From the NCBI GenBank assembly GCA_050184225.1, contig JBFXAN010000094.1, positions 1-23,575 on the forward strand: a DNA stretch of 23,575 nucleotides, read 5' to 3'. The stretch comes from JBFXAN01 sp050184225 (GTDB lineage: Bacteria > Chloroflexota > Dehalococcoidia > CAUJGQ01). Below are positions 7,962-15,620 of this stretch, one piece after another (the first letter of the stretch is position 1; every line of letters begins with the position of its first letter). The notes under the pieces were generated by a model that saw only the letters and a list, made by a program, of their open reading frames with translations, was not told the DNA's origin and made no database searches. The position numbers and the translations under genes were made by a program.

Positions 7962-9515
7962 CTATCGACGCAGTACCATGCCGCCCCAGACGAGGCGCTC
8001 CTCGCGACGCGGGTCGTTCTCTACCTGGCTGGGCACGTCGAAGATCATCGTTGCCCGTGTACCGGTGTCGTAGGCCGGCCACTCCGGTAGCCCTGCATCG
8101 TTGGGGTCGCCGCTCCGCGCAAAGGCAACCCATGCCTGACTCATGATCGCGGCCAGTTCCTGACGGTCGGGCTTCGACCCGGTGATCGGGGCGACATCGG
8201 GTTGGTCGAAGACAAACGGGATCTCCAGCGCGTGCGCCGACTTGAACAGGCCGCCGAGGTAGTCGCTCTCCCAGGTGAAGAGGTACATGTAGACGGGAGC
8301 GGGACCGCCCGCCGCCTTGCGCTCGGCCAGTTGAATCGAGGCGAGCCGCGTGCTCTCGCTGGAGATGCCGATCAGCAGTTCCCAGGGCGTGTCATTCGGA
8401 CGGGTGCGGCGGTAGAGGTCGAGGATTTCGTCGCGGCGGTCGCCGAGCATCGGCGTCAGCCGTTCGATCAATTCGTGCTCCTCGAGGCGCCGTCGCCGGG
8501 GATCGCCCGCGAGGAACAGCGCCGCTTCATCCTTGTTGGAGCCAATCAGCAGCGGGACGTTGGCGGCGGTTGGCGCGGCGACGGGATCGAAGGGGTGGGT
8601 CGGGAGATAGGCGCCATCAACGACGGGGCGGAGGAGGAGGGCGTTGCTGCGCATCCGTGTCCCGAAGGGGCTGCTCTGCGGCGGCACCGGCAAGGTGGCA
8701 AGCGCCTCCGTGAGTTGCTCGTGGGGGAGCGACTGGAGCTTGTGCAGTTCGTTTGACTTGATGCCGAGGTGGGAGAGCAGCCGTTCGGCGAAGGTGGTCG
8801 CCTCGGCCGCGTCCGCGCCGCGCAGACCGGGGCCGCTCTGGACGATCGCGCGGTGAAAGAGACCCTCGGCCGATGGCATCGCCAGCAACGTGCTCACCTT
8901 CGAGCCACCGCCGGATTCGCCGAAGATCGTGACGTTGTCGGGGTCGCCACCGAAGGCGGCGATGTTCTCGCGTACCCACTCCAGCGCCAGGACGATGTCG
9001 AGCAACCCGGCAACACCCGACCCGGCGAAGTCGGGGCCACCGAGGTCGGCGAGGTGGAGATAGCCGAAGACGTTGAGGCGGTGGTTGACCGTGACGACGA
9101 CGACATCGCCACGCGTGGCGAGAGCGGCGCCGTTGTACCAGCCTTCGGAGCCGGCGCCTTCGGCGAAGCCGCGGCCGTGGAGCCAGACCATCACCGGCCG
9201 GCGGCCGCCGTCGCCCGCGCTTGGCGTCCAGACGTTGAGGACGAGGCAGTCCTCATCCTGGGGCAGCGACGGCATGTAGCCGATCGTGCGCTGGTCGCTG
9301 AGGGCGGTATCGGCGACGGCGCCCCGCTGCGGACAGATCGGACCGAACAGCGTGGCATCGCGGACGCCGGTCCAGGGCCGCGGCGCTTGCGGTGGCAGGA
9401 ACCGCCGGTCGCCGCCGGTGGGTCCACCGTAGGGAATGCCACGGAATACCTGAACACCATTCGGCTCGGTCGTCCCTTGAACCTTGCCGGCCGCAGTCTC
9501 GACGACATCTGCCAT
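7962..9515 (-). CDS. Type-B carboxylesterase (alpha/beta hydrolase)
   Basis: This 517-residue protein matches the length and order of motifs of bacterial type-B carboxylesterases, which hydrolyse carboxylic esters and include p-nitrobenzyl esterases. The nucleophile is Ser201 in FGESGGGS. The acid is Glu330 in SNKDEAALF and the base His428 in KSAHALEIPFVF. The EDCLVLNVWTP signature lies at about 88-98. The oxyanion-hole loop reads LHGRGF (112-117) in place of the usual HGGGF, an arginine in a normally glycine position. No signal peptide is seen, so it is probably cytoplasmic. The ATG at 9515 follows an AGGAGGT ribosome site. It faces the divergent lipoprotein gene across a 371-base gap. The natural substrate is unknown. 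Confidence 0.95.
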   Translation of the reverse strand: MADVVETAAGKVQGTTEPNGVQVFRGIPYGGPTGGDRRFLPPQAPRPWTGVRDATLFGPICPQRGAVADTALSDQRTIGYMPSLPQDEDCLVLNVWTPSAGDGGRRPVMVWLHGRGFAEGAGSEGWYNGAALATRGDVVVVTVNHRLNVFGYLHLADLGGPDFAGSGVAGLLDIVLALEWVRENIAAFGGDPDNVTIFGESGGGSKVSTLLAMPSAEGLFHRAIVQSGPGLRGADAAEATTFAERLLSHLGIKSNELHKLQSLPHEQLTEALATLPVPPQSSPFGTRMRSNALLLRPVVDGAYLPTHPFDPVAAPTAANVPLLIGSNKDEAALFLAGDPRRRRLEEHELIERLTPMLGDRRDEILDLYRRTRPNDTPWELLIGISSESTRLASIQLAERKAAGGPAPVYMYLFTWESDYLGGLFKSAHALEIPFVFDQPDVAPITGSKPDRQELAAIMSQAWVAFARSGDPNDAGLPEWPAYDTGTRATMIFDVPSQVENDPRREERLVWGGMVLRR

Positions 9516-9886
9516 GATCTACCTCCTGCCCGCCGTTCCAAACGGGCCAGAGCGACGATATCAATGCCTCACTCGCACGTCAACGTGAGGGTTTGGTGCG
9601 GTCGCTCCCTTCGATCTATGGTGCTCAGTCCAAACCTTCGGATGACCGGTGCTGCTGCCATGGGTTAGGCCGGCGGCGGTTCCAATGCCCGCCGATGCTC
9701 CGGCCGTGAGGTCGGTCTGGAGCCGCTCGTCCGCGTTCTACGGTGAACGTGCCGGCATTGCCAGTACGGCGTGTGGATGAGGACGCGCGCCGGAACCCCT
9801 CATGTCTGCCGGCAACCCACGTCATGTTTCAGCGCCGGCAGGCACCTCCCACGGACGGTGTGTCTCCGGCTCGGAGGAGTACCTTG
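9516..9886. other. Divergent intergenic region
   Basis: This 371-base gap separates the esterase (minus) from the cupredoxin lipoprotein (plus) and must hold both promoters. A reading frame continuous with the lipoprotein extends upstream to 9743, but the added residues look non-coding and the signal peptide begins only at 9887. A short CACGT/ACGTG inverted repeat occurs at 9576-9587. I could not identify promoter hexamers or a known operator. Confidence 0.5.
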
Positions 9887-10726
9887 ATGAAGTCACCCAG
9901 ATATCTGCTGTTGCTCGTGACCGTCGCGATCGTGCTGGCCGGCGTCCTGGCGTCGGGCTGCGACGACGACGAGGCCGAGGCAACCACCCTCCCCAGCGCG
10001 ACCATCACCGCGCGCGACTACAGCTTCGACGCCCCCGACACGATCGCCGGCGGGCGAGTTGCGTTCAACTTCCAGAACGAAGGACAAGAGGAGCATCACG
10101 CTCAGTTTGTCCGGCTGAACGACGGCGTGACCGTCGAACAGCTCGTCGCGGCGCTCCCCCAGGGAGAGGAGGTTCTCCTCTCGATGACCACCATCGCGAG
10201 CGGCCCCGGCGCAACCGACCCCGGCGGCGAATCCGAGATCATCCTCGACCTGACCGAAGGCTCGTATCTCATGCTTTGTTTCATCGCTTCCGAGGACGGC
10301 GTGCCGCACCTGGCGAAGGGCATGCTCCGTCCCTTCCAGGTGAGCGGTGGCGCGGCCGAAGCATCGCCGCTCGACCTCGACGGTGAGGTCGTCCTCAGCG
10401 ACTTCTCGATCGCGATGCCGGAGGTCGAGGCAGGTGAGCAGATCTTCCGCGTCACCAACAACGGCCCTCTGCCGCATGAGGTTGTCCTGATGAAGCTCGT
10501 CGAGGGGTCGACGCTCGCGGACGTCCAGGCGTTTGTACAAGGTGCAGCCGGTCCGCCGCCGAGCATATTGCTCGGCGGCACGTCCGGTATCGCGCCGGAC
10601 GGACGCGCGTGGGTCCGGTTCGACATGACACCGGGTACGTATGTCGCCATCTGCTTCATTCCCGACCCGCCCTCCGGCAAATCACACTTCCAATTGGGAA
10701 TGCTGTCCACCTTCACGGTGGACTAG
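9887..10726 (+). CDS. Lipoprotein with two tandem cupredoxin-like domains
   Basis: This 279-residue protein starts with a lipoprotein signal peptide: a basic MKSPR tip, a hydrophobic core and a lipobox-like LASGC with Cys25. It should be anchored outside the membrane. Two repeated domains follow, at about residues 36-153 and 165-279. Each has a set that matches type-1 copper ligands: His70/71, Cys131, His141, Met146 in the first, and His197, Cys256, His267, Met272 in the second. The Cys-His-Met segments read CFIASEDGVPHLAKGM and CFIPDPPSGKSHFQLGM. Cupredoxins carry single electrons between redox enzymes. The Cys-to-His loops (9-10 residues) are longer than in azurin or plastocyanin, so copper binding is inferred. 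The ATG at 9887 has GGAGGAG seven bases upstream. The neighbours do not reveal a redox partner. Confidence 0.85.
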   Translation: MKSPRYLLLLVTVAIVLAGVLASGCDDDEAEATTLPSATITARDYSFDAPDTIAGGRVAFNFQNEGQEEHHAQFVRLNDGVTVEQLVAALPQGEEVLLSMTTIASGPGATDPGGESEIILDLTEGSYLMLCFIASEDGVPHLAKGMLRPFQVSGGAAEASPLDLDGEVVLSDFSIAMPEVEAGEQIFRVTNNGPLPHEVVLMKLVEGSTLADVQAFVQGAAGPPPSILLGGTSGIAPDGRAWVRFDMTPGTYVAICFIPDPPSGKSHFQLGMLSTFTVD

Positions 10727-10737
10727 ATCGAGTCCAC
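10718..10737 (+). terminator. Short hairpin at the lipoprotein stop codon
   Basis: A 7-bp stem (GTGGACT / AGTCCAC) with a six-base loop contains the TAG stop codon of the lipoprotein gene. No T-run follows, so termination here is uncertain. Confidence 0.22.
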
Positions 10738-10843
10738 GGTGGCCGGATGGTTGTCTCACTCCGGCCGCCGTGTTGTCTGGGATGCCCGCGACTTCGCCGG
10801 TTTGGTATCATGCGCATCGCCCCGTCGAGGAGTGGTGCCCGGC

Positions 10844-11731
10844 ATGGCCGATGAGATAGTGACGCTGCTCGGTGATACCCGGCCGCCGGTGCCGGTGCCG
10901 GAGGAGACGCATGCCCGTTTGGTGGCGCAACTGGCGGAGGCGCGCGAACGGTGGGCGGAACGTCCCTACGATCCGGATGCGTTGATCTGGGTGGGACGGC
11001 GCACCGCCTACCTCGGCGACTACCGGAAGGCGATCACGGTTTTCACTGAGGGCATCGATCGCTGGCCGGACGATGCCCGTTTCTACCGCCATCGCGGTCA
11101 TCGCCGGATCACGCTGCGGCAGTTTGCCGAGGCGGCGGCGGACTTCGAACAGGCGGTTCGGCTGATCGCCGGCACGCCGGACGCCTCAGAGCCGGACGGA
11201 CAGCCGAACGCGCGTGATATCCCCACGAGCACACTCCACTTCAACATCTGGTACCACCTCGGGCTGGCCCGATACCTGCGCGGCGAGATGGAGCGGGCGC
11301 TGTCTGCCTACTGGGCAGCCTACGCCGTCTCCGTCAATCCCGACGCGCTCGTCGCCGCGACGCACTGGCTGTATATGACGCTGCGCCGTCTGGGCCGCGA
11401 TGATGAGGCGGAGCAGGTGCTCGCGCCGATCACCGAAGACCTGGACGTGATCGAGAACGGCGTCTACCATCGCCTGCTGCTGCTCTATCAGGGCGTGCTC
11501 CCGCCGGAATCGCTGGTCGATGCGCCGTCCAACAGCAATGCCACGCTGCACGATGGCACCGCCGGCTATGGCATCGGCAACTGGCATCTCTACAACGGCC
11601 GGACGTCGGAGGCGACGGCTTGGTTTCGGCGCGTCTATGCCGGCCCGCAGTGGGCCGCGTTTGGCTTCATCGCTGCCGAAGTGGAGCTGGCCCCCCTGCA
11701 TGACGGCAGTCACGCGAACTCACATTCCTGA
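10844..11731 (+). CDS. Tetratricopeptide-repeat protein
   Basis: This 295-residue soluble protein is mostly alpha-helical with TPR-like helix pairs at about residues 45-78 (GRRTAYLGDYRKAITVFTEG), 79-110, 135-168 (LGLARYLRGEMERALSAYWA) and 172-205. A further pair lies near 245-275 (YNGRTSEATAWFRRVYAG). TPR arrays hold partner proteins. No enzymatic motif or signal peptide is visible. I chose the ATG at 10844, with GAGGAG upstream, over an earlier in-frame ATG at 10739 whose extra residues look non-coding. The amidohydrolase start lies about 50 bases downstream on the same strand, so the two are probably one transcription unit and the TPR protein may serve the enzyme; that link is inference. 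Confidence 0.88.
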   Translation: MADEIVTLLGDTRPPVPVPEETHARLVAQLAEARERWAERPYDPDALIWVGRRTAYLGDYRKAITVFTEGIDRWPDDARFYRHRGHRRITLRQFAEAAADFEQAVRLIAGTPDASEPDGQPNARDIPTSTLHFNIWYHLGLARYLRGEMERALSAYWAAYAVSVNPDALVAATHWLYMTLRRLGRDDEAEQVLAPITEDLDVIENGVYHRLLLLYQGVLPPESLVDAPSNSNATLHDGTAGYGIGNWHLYNGRTSEATAWFRRVYAGPQWAAFGFIAAEVELAPLHDGSHANSHS

Positions 11732-11780
11732 ATGGAGAAGCGCGCGACCATGCCGGTTGCACGCGGAGAGGACGGGTGAC

Positions 11781-13463
11781 GTGACAGATGAGATCAGCAT
11801 CTTTCGGGCAAAGCAGATCGTCACGATGAACCCTTCGAACCCGGAGGGCACGCACGTCGCCGTGCGTGACGGCAGGATCCTCGGCGTCGGAACGCTGGCG
11901 GAGGTGGCCGGGTGGGGCGAGTACACGCTCGACGACACCTTTGAGGACAAGGTTCTCGTGCCGGGCATGATCGAGGCACACGCGCACATCCTCGAAGGCG
12001 CGCTGGCACAGTTTCCCTACACCGGCTACTTCGATCGCACCCAGCCCGATGGCAGCGTCGCTCCGGGCTTTCGGAGCTACGCCGAACTGATCGACCGGCT
12101 CAAGATGCTGGATGCGCAGATGACCGACCCGGACGAGCCGCTGATCGTGCAGGGTTTCGATCCGATCTACTTTCATGGCGAGCCGCGCCTCGGCGTGCGA
12201 CAGCTCGATCAGGCATCGGCGAGCCGACCGATCTTCGTGCTGCACGCCAGCGTCCATCTAGCCACGGTGAATACGGCCATGCTCCACAGACATGGCATCA
12301 CCCGCGACACCACGACAGCCGGGGTTGGACGCGACGCCGACGGTGCACCGAACGGTGAACTGCAGGAGTTCGCGGCGATGGCGCTGGCCGCCTCCGGTTT
12401 CAAATCGGTTGGCGCGGCGATGGTCGGCAGCGGACGGGCGATCTGGGACCTGGGCTACGCCGCCCGCAATGCCGGCATCACCACGGTCACCGACCTCGGG
12501 GGACAATTGCTCAACCGTCCTGAAGCCACGGCGCTCTGGCGGCAGATCGTCGACGACCCGGCGTATCCGGTCCGTGTCGCCGTGTACAACATCCCGGTGT
12601 CGCACGGCGCATCGACTGATTTCGAAACGGCCGCCGTGAGGTTATTCCATCTGCGTGACACGGCGTCGAGCGATAAGCTGCGTTTCCCAGGGGTGAAGTT
12701 CGTGATCGACGGCTCGATTCAGGGCTGGACAGCGGTGCTCAACGAGCCAGGCTACTACACCGGCCAGGATCACGGGCAGTTGCTAACAGATCCCAAGGAG
12801 TTCAAAGCTTGGATGTTGCCGTTCCATCGCGCCGGCGTCAACATCCATGTCCACTGCAACGGCGACCGGACCGTCGATGTTTTTCTCGACGCGGTCGAAG
12901 AGTTGCTGAAGGAGGTGGCCTGGCTCGACCACCGCCACACCTGCCAGCACAGCCAGCTGACGACCGCGGCGCAATACCGCCGGATGGCGAAGCTGGGCGT
13001 GTGCGCCAATCTCTTTACCAACCACATCTGGTACTGGGGCGACCAGCACTACGAGCAGACCGTCGGACCAGAGCGGGCCAACCGCATGGAAGCCTGCGCC
13101 ACCGCCAAGCGAGAGGGCGTGCACTTCTCGATGCACAGCGACGCCGCGGTGACGCCGCTCGGGCATCTGCAGACGATGTGGTGCGCCGTCAACCGTGTGA
13201 CACCGAAGGGGCGGGTGCTGGGTGAGCACGAGCAGGTCAGCGCCTACGATGCGCTCTATGCCTGCACGATCGATGCGGCCTATCAAATGCACTTGGATCA
13301 CGAGATCGGCAGCATCGAGTGTGGCAAGTGGGCCGACTTCACCGTGCTGGACGAGAGTCCGCTGGACGTGGAGCCGATGAAGATCCGCGACATCGGCGTT
13401 TGGGGCACGGTCGTGGGTGGCATCCCCTTCGCCGTCCCGCAACCGAGCGAGCAGCGCCGTTAG
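11781..13463 (+). CDS. Amidohydrolase family 3 protein (YtcJ-like)
   Basis: This 560-residue enzyme has the composite beta-sandwich and TIM-barrel layout of YtcJ-type metal-dependent amidohydrolases. Metal ligands are visible: His67 and His69 in EAHAHILEG, His356 and His358 in NIHVHCNGD, His390 in CQHSQL and Asp454 in MHSDAAVTPL. The FVIDGSIQGWTAVL stretch at about 307-320 is typical of the family. The C-terminal IGSIECGKWADFTVLDESPL closes the sandwich domain. Members hydrolyse exocyclic amide bonds or related C-N bonds, but the substrate cannot be named. The GTG at 11781 has GGAGAGG upstream; the frame is open further 5' to 11520, but that part overlaps the TPR gene. No signal peptide is present. 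It appears to be in an operon with the TPR gene. Confidence 0.93.
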   Translation: MTDEISIFRAKQIVTMNPSNPEGTHVAVRDGRILGVGTLAEVAGWGEYTLDDTFEDKVLVPGMIEAHAHILEGALAQFPYTGYFDRTQPDGSVAPGFRSYAELIDRLKMLDAQMTDPDEPLIVQGFDPIYFHGEPRLGVRQLDQASASRPIFVLHASVHLATVNTAMLHRHGITRDTTTAGVGRDADGAPNGELQEFAAMALAASGFKSVGAAMVGSGRAIWDLGYAARNAGITTVTDLGGQLLNRPEATALWRQIVDDPAYPVRVAVYNIPVSHGASTDFETAAVRLFHLRDTASSDKLRFPGVKFVIDGSIQGWTAVLNEPGYYTGQDHGQLLTDPKEFKAWMLPFHRAGVNIHVHCNGDRTVDVFLDAVEELLKEVAWLDHRHTCQHSQLTTAAQYRRMAKLGVCANLFTNHIWYWGDQHYEQTVGPERANRMEACATAKREGVHFSMHSDAAVTPLGHLQTMWCAVNRVTPKGRVLGEHEQVSAYDALYACTIDAAYQMHLDHEIGSIECGKWADFTVLDESPLDVEPMKIRDIGVWGTVVGGIPFAVPQPSEQRR

Positions 13464-13591
13464 CATCCTTCCGCTCCTCAGCCCGGACAATGCCCCAAGA
13501 AAGGAGAACAGCGTGACGGTTTGGGATACCAGTTCTCGGGCTGTGAGCGTACGATGAGCAGCGAAATGATGGCGAATCGAGGAGGGAACGC

Positions 13592-13825
13592 ATGTCCGGC
13601 TTGGAGTGGATTTTCTCGGTAACGCTCTTTGTGCTCTACATCGGGCTTTTGTTCACGGTCTGCATGCTCACGTTCAAGAAGGGGCACACGCTGCTGGGGA
13701 TCATCGGCATTTTCTTTCCGATCCTCTGGTTGGTCGGGGCGATCCTGCCGGCAAAACGCGGCTCCCGCTTCGACGTCGAACAGTCGATGCGCTATCAGGC
13801 GAACATGGCCGACATGACGCGCTGA
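13592..13825 (+). CDS. Small two-helix membrane protein
   Basis: This 77-residue protein has two hydrophobic segments, about residues 5-27 (WIFSVTLFVLYIGLLFTVCM) and 33-53 (HTLLGIIGIFFPILWLVGAI), joined by a short basic loop (FKKG). The hydrophilic tail (AKRGSRFDVEQSMRY onwards) would be on the same side as the N-terminus. A GGAGGG ribosome site precedes the ATG. It lies 128 bases after the amidohydrolase on the same strand. I do not recognise a specific family, and there is no evidence for function beyond a membrane location. Confidence 0.75.
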   Translation: MSGLEWIFSVTLFVLYIGLLFTVCMLTFKKGHTLLGIIGIFFPILWLVGAILPAKRGSRFDVEQSMRYQANMADMTR

Positions 13826-13916
13826 ACCTGTGCGGCGAGAGCAGATTCTTCAACATCGGTTGTGTCCTGGCTACGACGACGGCGAGACGGGCGAGGAATT
13901 CGGGTCAAGCCGGCGT

Positions 13917-14109
13917 CTAGAACAGCGATACGTAATTGATTCGACTGCGAAGATCTTCCGGTTGCCCTGCCTGAATGAGCAATTGGAGGTCCTCGAGTAC
14001 TCGGCCGATCGGCGCCCTCCGGCGGAGGAGGATTATTCCTGGAACCTGGCTCTCTGCGATAAAGTGATGGCACATGCTCATCGAGGAGTAGCCGATCTGT
14101 CGCCGTCAT
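13917..14109 (-). pseudogene. Remnant of a DUF5615 PIN-like toxin (internal deletion and frameshift)
   Basis: The ATG at 14109 overlaps the DUF433 stop codon (ATGA), as in many toxin-antitoxin operons. The frame begins MTATDRLLLDEHVPSLY, the usual N-terminus of DUF5615 proteins with the conserved LLLDEH. It then turns into non-protein-like sequence. In the +1 frame, from about 14066 to a TAG at 13917, one reads HFIAESQVPGIILLRRRAPI, then GRVLEDLQLLIQAGQPEDLR and SRINYVSLF, the usual family C-terminus. The middle of the domain, roughly 45-55 residues including the second acidic PIN cluster, is missing and the two ends are out of frame. The toxin is therefore almost certainly inactive. The window to 13826 beyond the remnant holds nothing else I recognise. 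Confidence 0.8.
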
Positions 14110-14468
14110 GTCGAAGACGTCGAGGCTGCCTGTCGTTCCAGCTTTAGCGCCCTCAGCCGCTGGATGAAGGGCGGCGGATCGTCATCATAGACTCTTTCCG
14201 CCTGACGGCAGAACTCCAGCCAGTCCGCGATGTAGGCATCCACAGCGGGCTTGTTGTGCAAGTAGTAAAGGATCGTAGCGTAGACCTGCTCCAAGGACAC
14301 GGAGTCGTAGCGCGCCGCGATCTCTTCCGGCGTGCGCGCCTCGTGGATGTACTCGTAGAGCAGTGTCTCGATGCCGATCCGTGTGCCCTTCAGCCGGATG
14401 TCATCCGGTGCGAGGAAGTTGAAGTAGTCTTCGACCTGCACGTTCTTTTCACCATTCGTGGTCTTCAC
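14106..14468 (-). CDS. DUF433 protein, probable antitoxin
   Basis: This 120-residue protein has a DUF433 helix-turn-helix-like domain at about residues 15-75: LAPDDIRLKGTRIGIETLLY, then ARTPEEIAARYDSVSLEQVY and ATILYYLHN. DUF433 proteins are known as partners of DUF5615 PIN-like proteins in putative toxin-antitoxin pairs. Here the partner directly downstream is a decayed DUF5615 gene whose start overlaps this stop by four bases. The start is a GTG at 14468, only six bases after the stop of the upstream SPFH gene, with no clear ribosome site of its own, so translational coupling is likely. An internal GTG at about residue 10 is an alternative start. The charged C-terminal tail (DDDPPPFIQRLRALK) is the usual toxin-contacting region in such pairs, by inference. 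Confidence 0.87.
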   Translation of the reverse strand: MKTTNGEKNVQVEDYFNFLAPDDIRLKGTRIGIETLLYEYIHEARTPEEIAARYDSVSLEQVYATILYYLHNKPAVDAYIADWLEFCRQAERVYDDDPPPFIQRLRALKLERQAASTSST

Positions 14469-14474
14469 GCGATT

Positions 14475-15368
14475 CTACGACCCGGCGCCGTTCGCGGCCC
14501 GGGCGGCCGCGACCGAAGCCAGCGCATCGCCGGTGGCGAGGGCGCTGTTCGGCATCAACACGATCGTCGCGTTCTCCTGCACCGCCTCGTGCATCACGCC
14601 CAGCGCGCGCAGTTGGAGCGCCGTCGGCGTGTAGTGGACGGCGGCTTCGTTGAAGACCTCGGCGGCGGCCTTCTCACCCTCGGCCATCGTCACCTTCGCC
14701 TGGGCATCGACCCGCGCCGCTGCCTGCCGCACGAGCGCCATCCGGATCTCTTGATCCTGAACGAAGATGTCTTTCACCTCGACCGACTCCACGTCCACAC
14801 CCCAGAGAACCGTGCGCTCGTCAATCAAGATCTTGAGGCTGTCGCCGACGGCCTGGCGGTTTTCGTTGAACTCGTGGTAGGTGGTGCGGCCGATGATGTC
14901 GCGGAGGGTGGTCTGGACGCGCTGGCGCAGCGCTTCCTGGTAGTTGGCGACCTTCGTCACCGCGAGTGTGGCGTTTTCAACCCGCCAGAAGACGACGGCG
15001 TTGACACGCAGCGGCACCTGGTCGAGCGAGAAGTTCTGCACCTCGCCGGAATCGAAGACATCGGTGCGGGTGCGCATGTCGATGCGGTCGTAGATGCGAT
15101 AGAAGGGCGGGATCCAATTGATCCCCGGCTTGGCAAAGCCGCGAACCTTGCCGAATTTGACCAGTGGCGAGTTTTCCCACTGCGCGATCACCTTGAAGCG
15201 GCTGGCGAGATAGAGGCCGATGGCAATGCCGATCGTGCCAACGATCGCCGAGGCGATCCAACTTGCGAAGTAGAGCGGCCCGGCGATCACCGCCGTGGCA
15301 AGCAGCGACGCCAGGAAGACGAAGAATTGAACCGTCCCTTCGCCGGCATGGGCAGTGTCTTGTTTCAT
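14475..15368 (-). CDS. SPFH/Band 7 (slipin-like) membrane protein
   Basis: This 297-residue protein has an N-terminal hydrophobic hairpin at about residues 13-55 (VQFFVFLASLLATAVIAGPL, then ASAIVGTIGIAIGLYLAS). An SPFH domain follows, with GFAKPGINWIPPFYRIYDRI, then DMRTRTDVFD and DQVPLRVNAVVFWRVENA. It ends in a coiled-coil-like, Ala/Glu-rich part (VDAQAKVTMAEGEKAAAEVF). Slipins and stomatins oligomerise on membranes and organise lipid domains or control membrane proteases. The start at 15368 follows TGGAGGT; an upstream in-frame ATG at 15527 adds 53 residues of unlikely sequence. No NfeD-type protease partner is adjacent; instead the DUF433 gene follows after six bases. Confidence 0.92.
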   Translation of the reverse strand: MKQDTAHAGEGTVQFFVFLASLLATAVIAGPLYFASWIASAIVGTIGIAIGLYLASRFKVIAQWENSPLVKFGKVRGFAKPGINWIPPFYRIYDRIDMRTRTDVFDSGEVQNFSLDQVPLRVNAVVFWRVENATLAVTKVANYQEALRQRVQTTLRDIIGRTTYHEFNENRQAVGDSLKILIDERTVLWGVDVESVEVKDIFVQDQEIRMALVRQAAARVDAQAKVTMAEGEKAAAEVFNEAAVHYTPTALQLRALGVMHEAVQENATIVLMPNSALATGDALASVAAARAANGAGS

Positions 15369-15620
15369 GACCTCCACAAGCTTTCTAGTCGAACGGTACA
15401 AAGGTGTTCGGCCACTCCTATTGTACTCCCGACATTTCGAGGCGGCGTGCGCGCTTAACCTGTCGAAGAGCGTGCGGTCGTGCTGTGGAAGTATCACACG
15501 CCAAGGCACATCCGCTCCCTGAACCAATCGTCACGGGAGGCTGCTCCAGGTGGCCGCGCGCGTCTATCCTGAAACGGAGCGCGGCGGCGGCACGGACGTC
15601 GGTGAGGAGTGACACGCCCT

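Noticed and set aside
9743..9886. Upstream extension of the cupredoxin lipoprotein to an ATG at 9743
   Set aside because: The extra 48 residues would place the signal peptide inside the protein; the ATG at 9887 has a strong ribosome site and begins the signal peptide.
13513..13622. Two very short overlapping frames (14 and 22 codons) between the amidohydrolase and the two-helix membrane protein, the first after AAAGGAG
   Set aside because: They are too short to judge by codon use and carry no recognisable motif; the overlap with the next gene's start could be chance.
13795..14109. A 104-codon open frame downstream of DUF433
   Set aside because: Only the first 17 residues look like protein; the remainder is Pro/Arg/Ser-rich out-of-frame sequence over the true C-terminal fragment of the toxin. 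It is annotated as a pseudogene instead.
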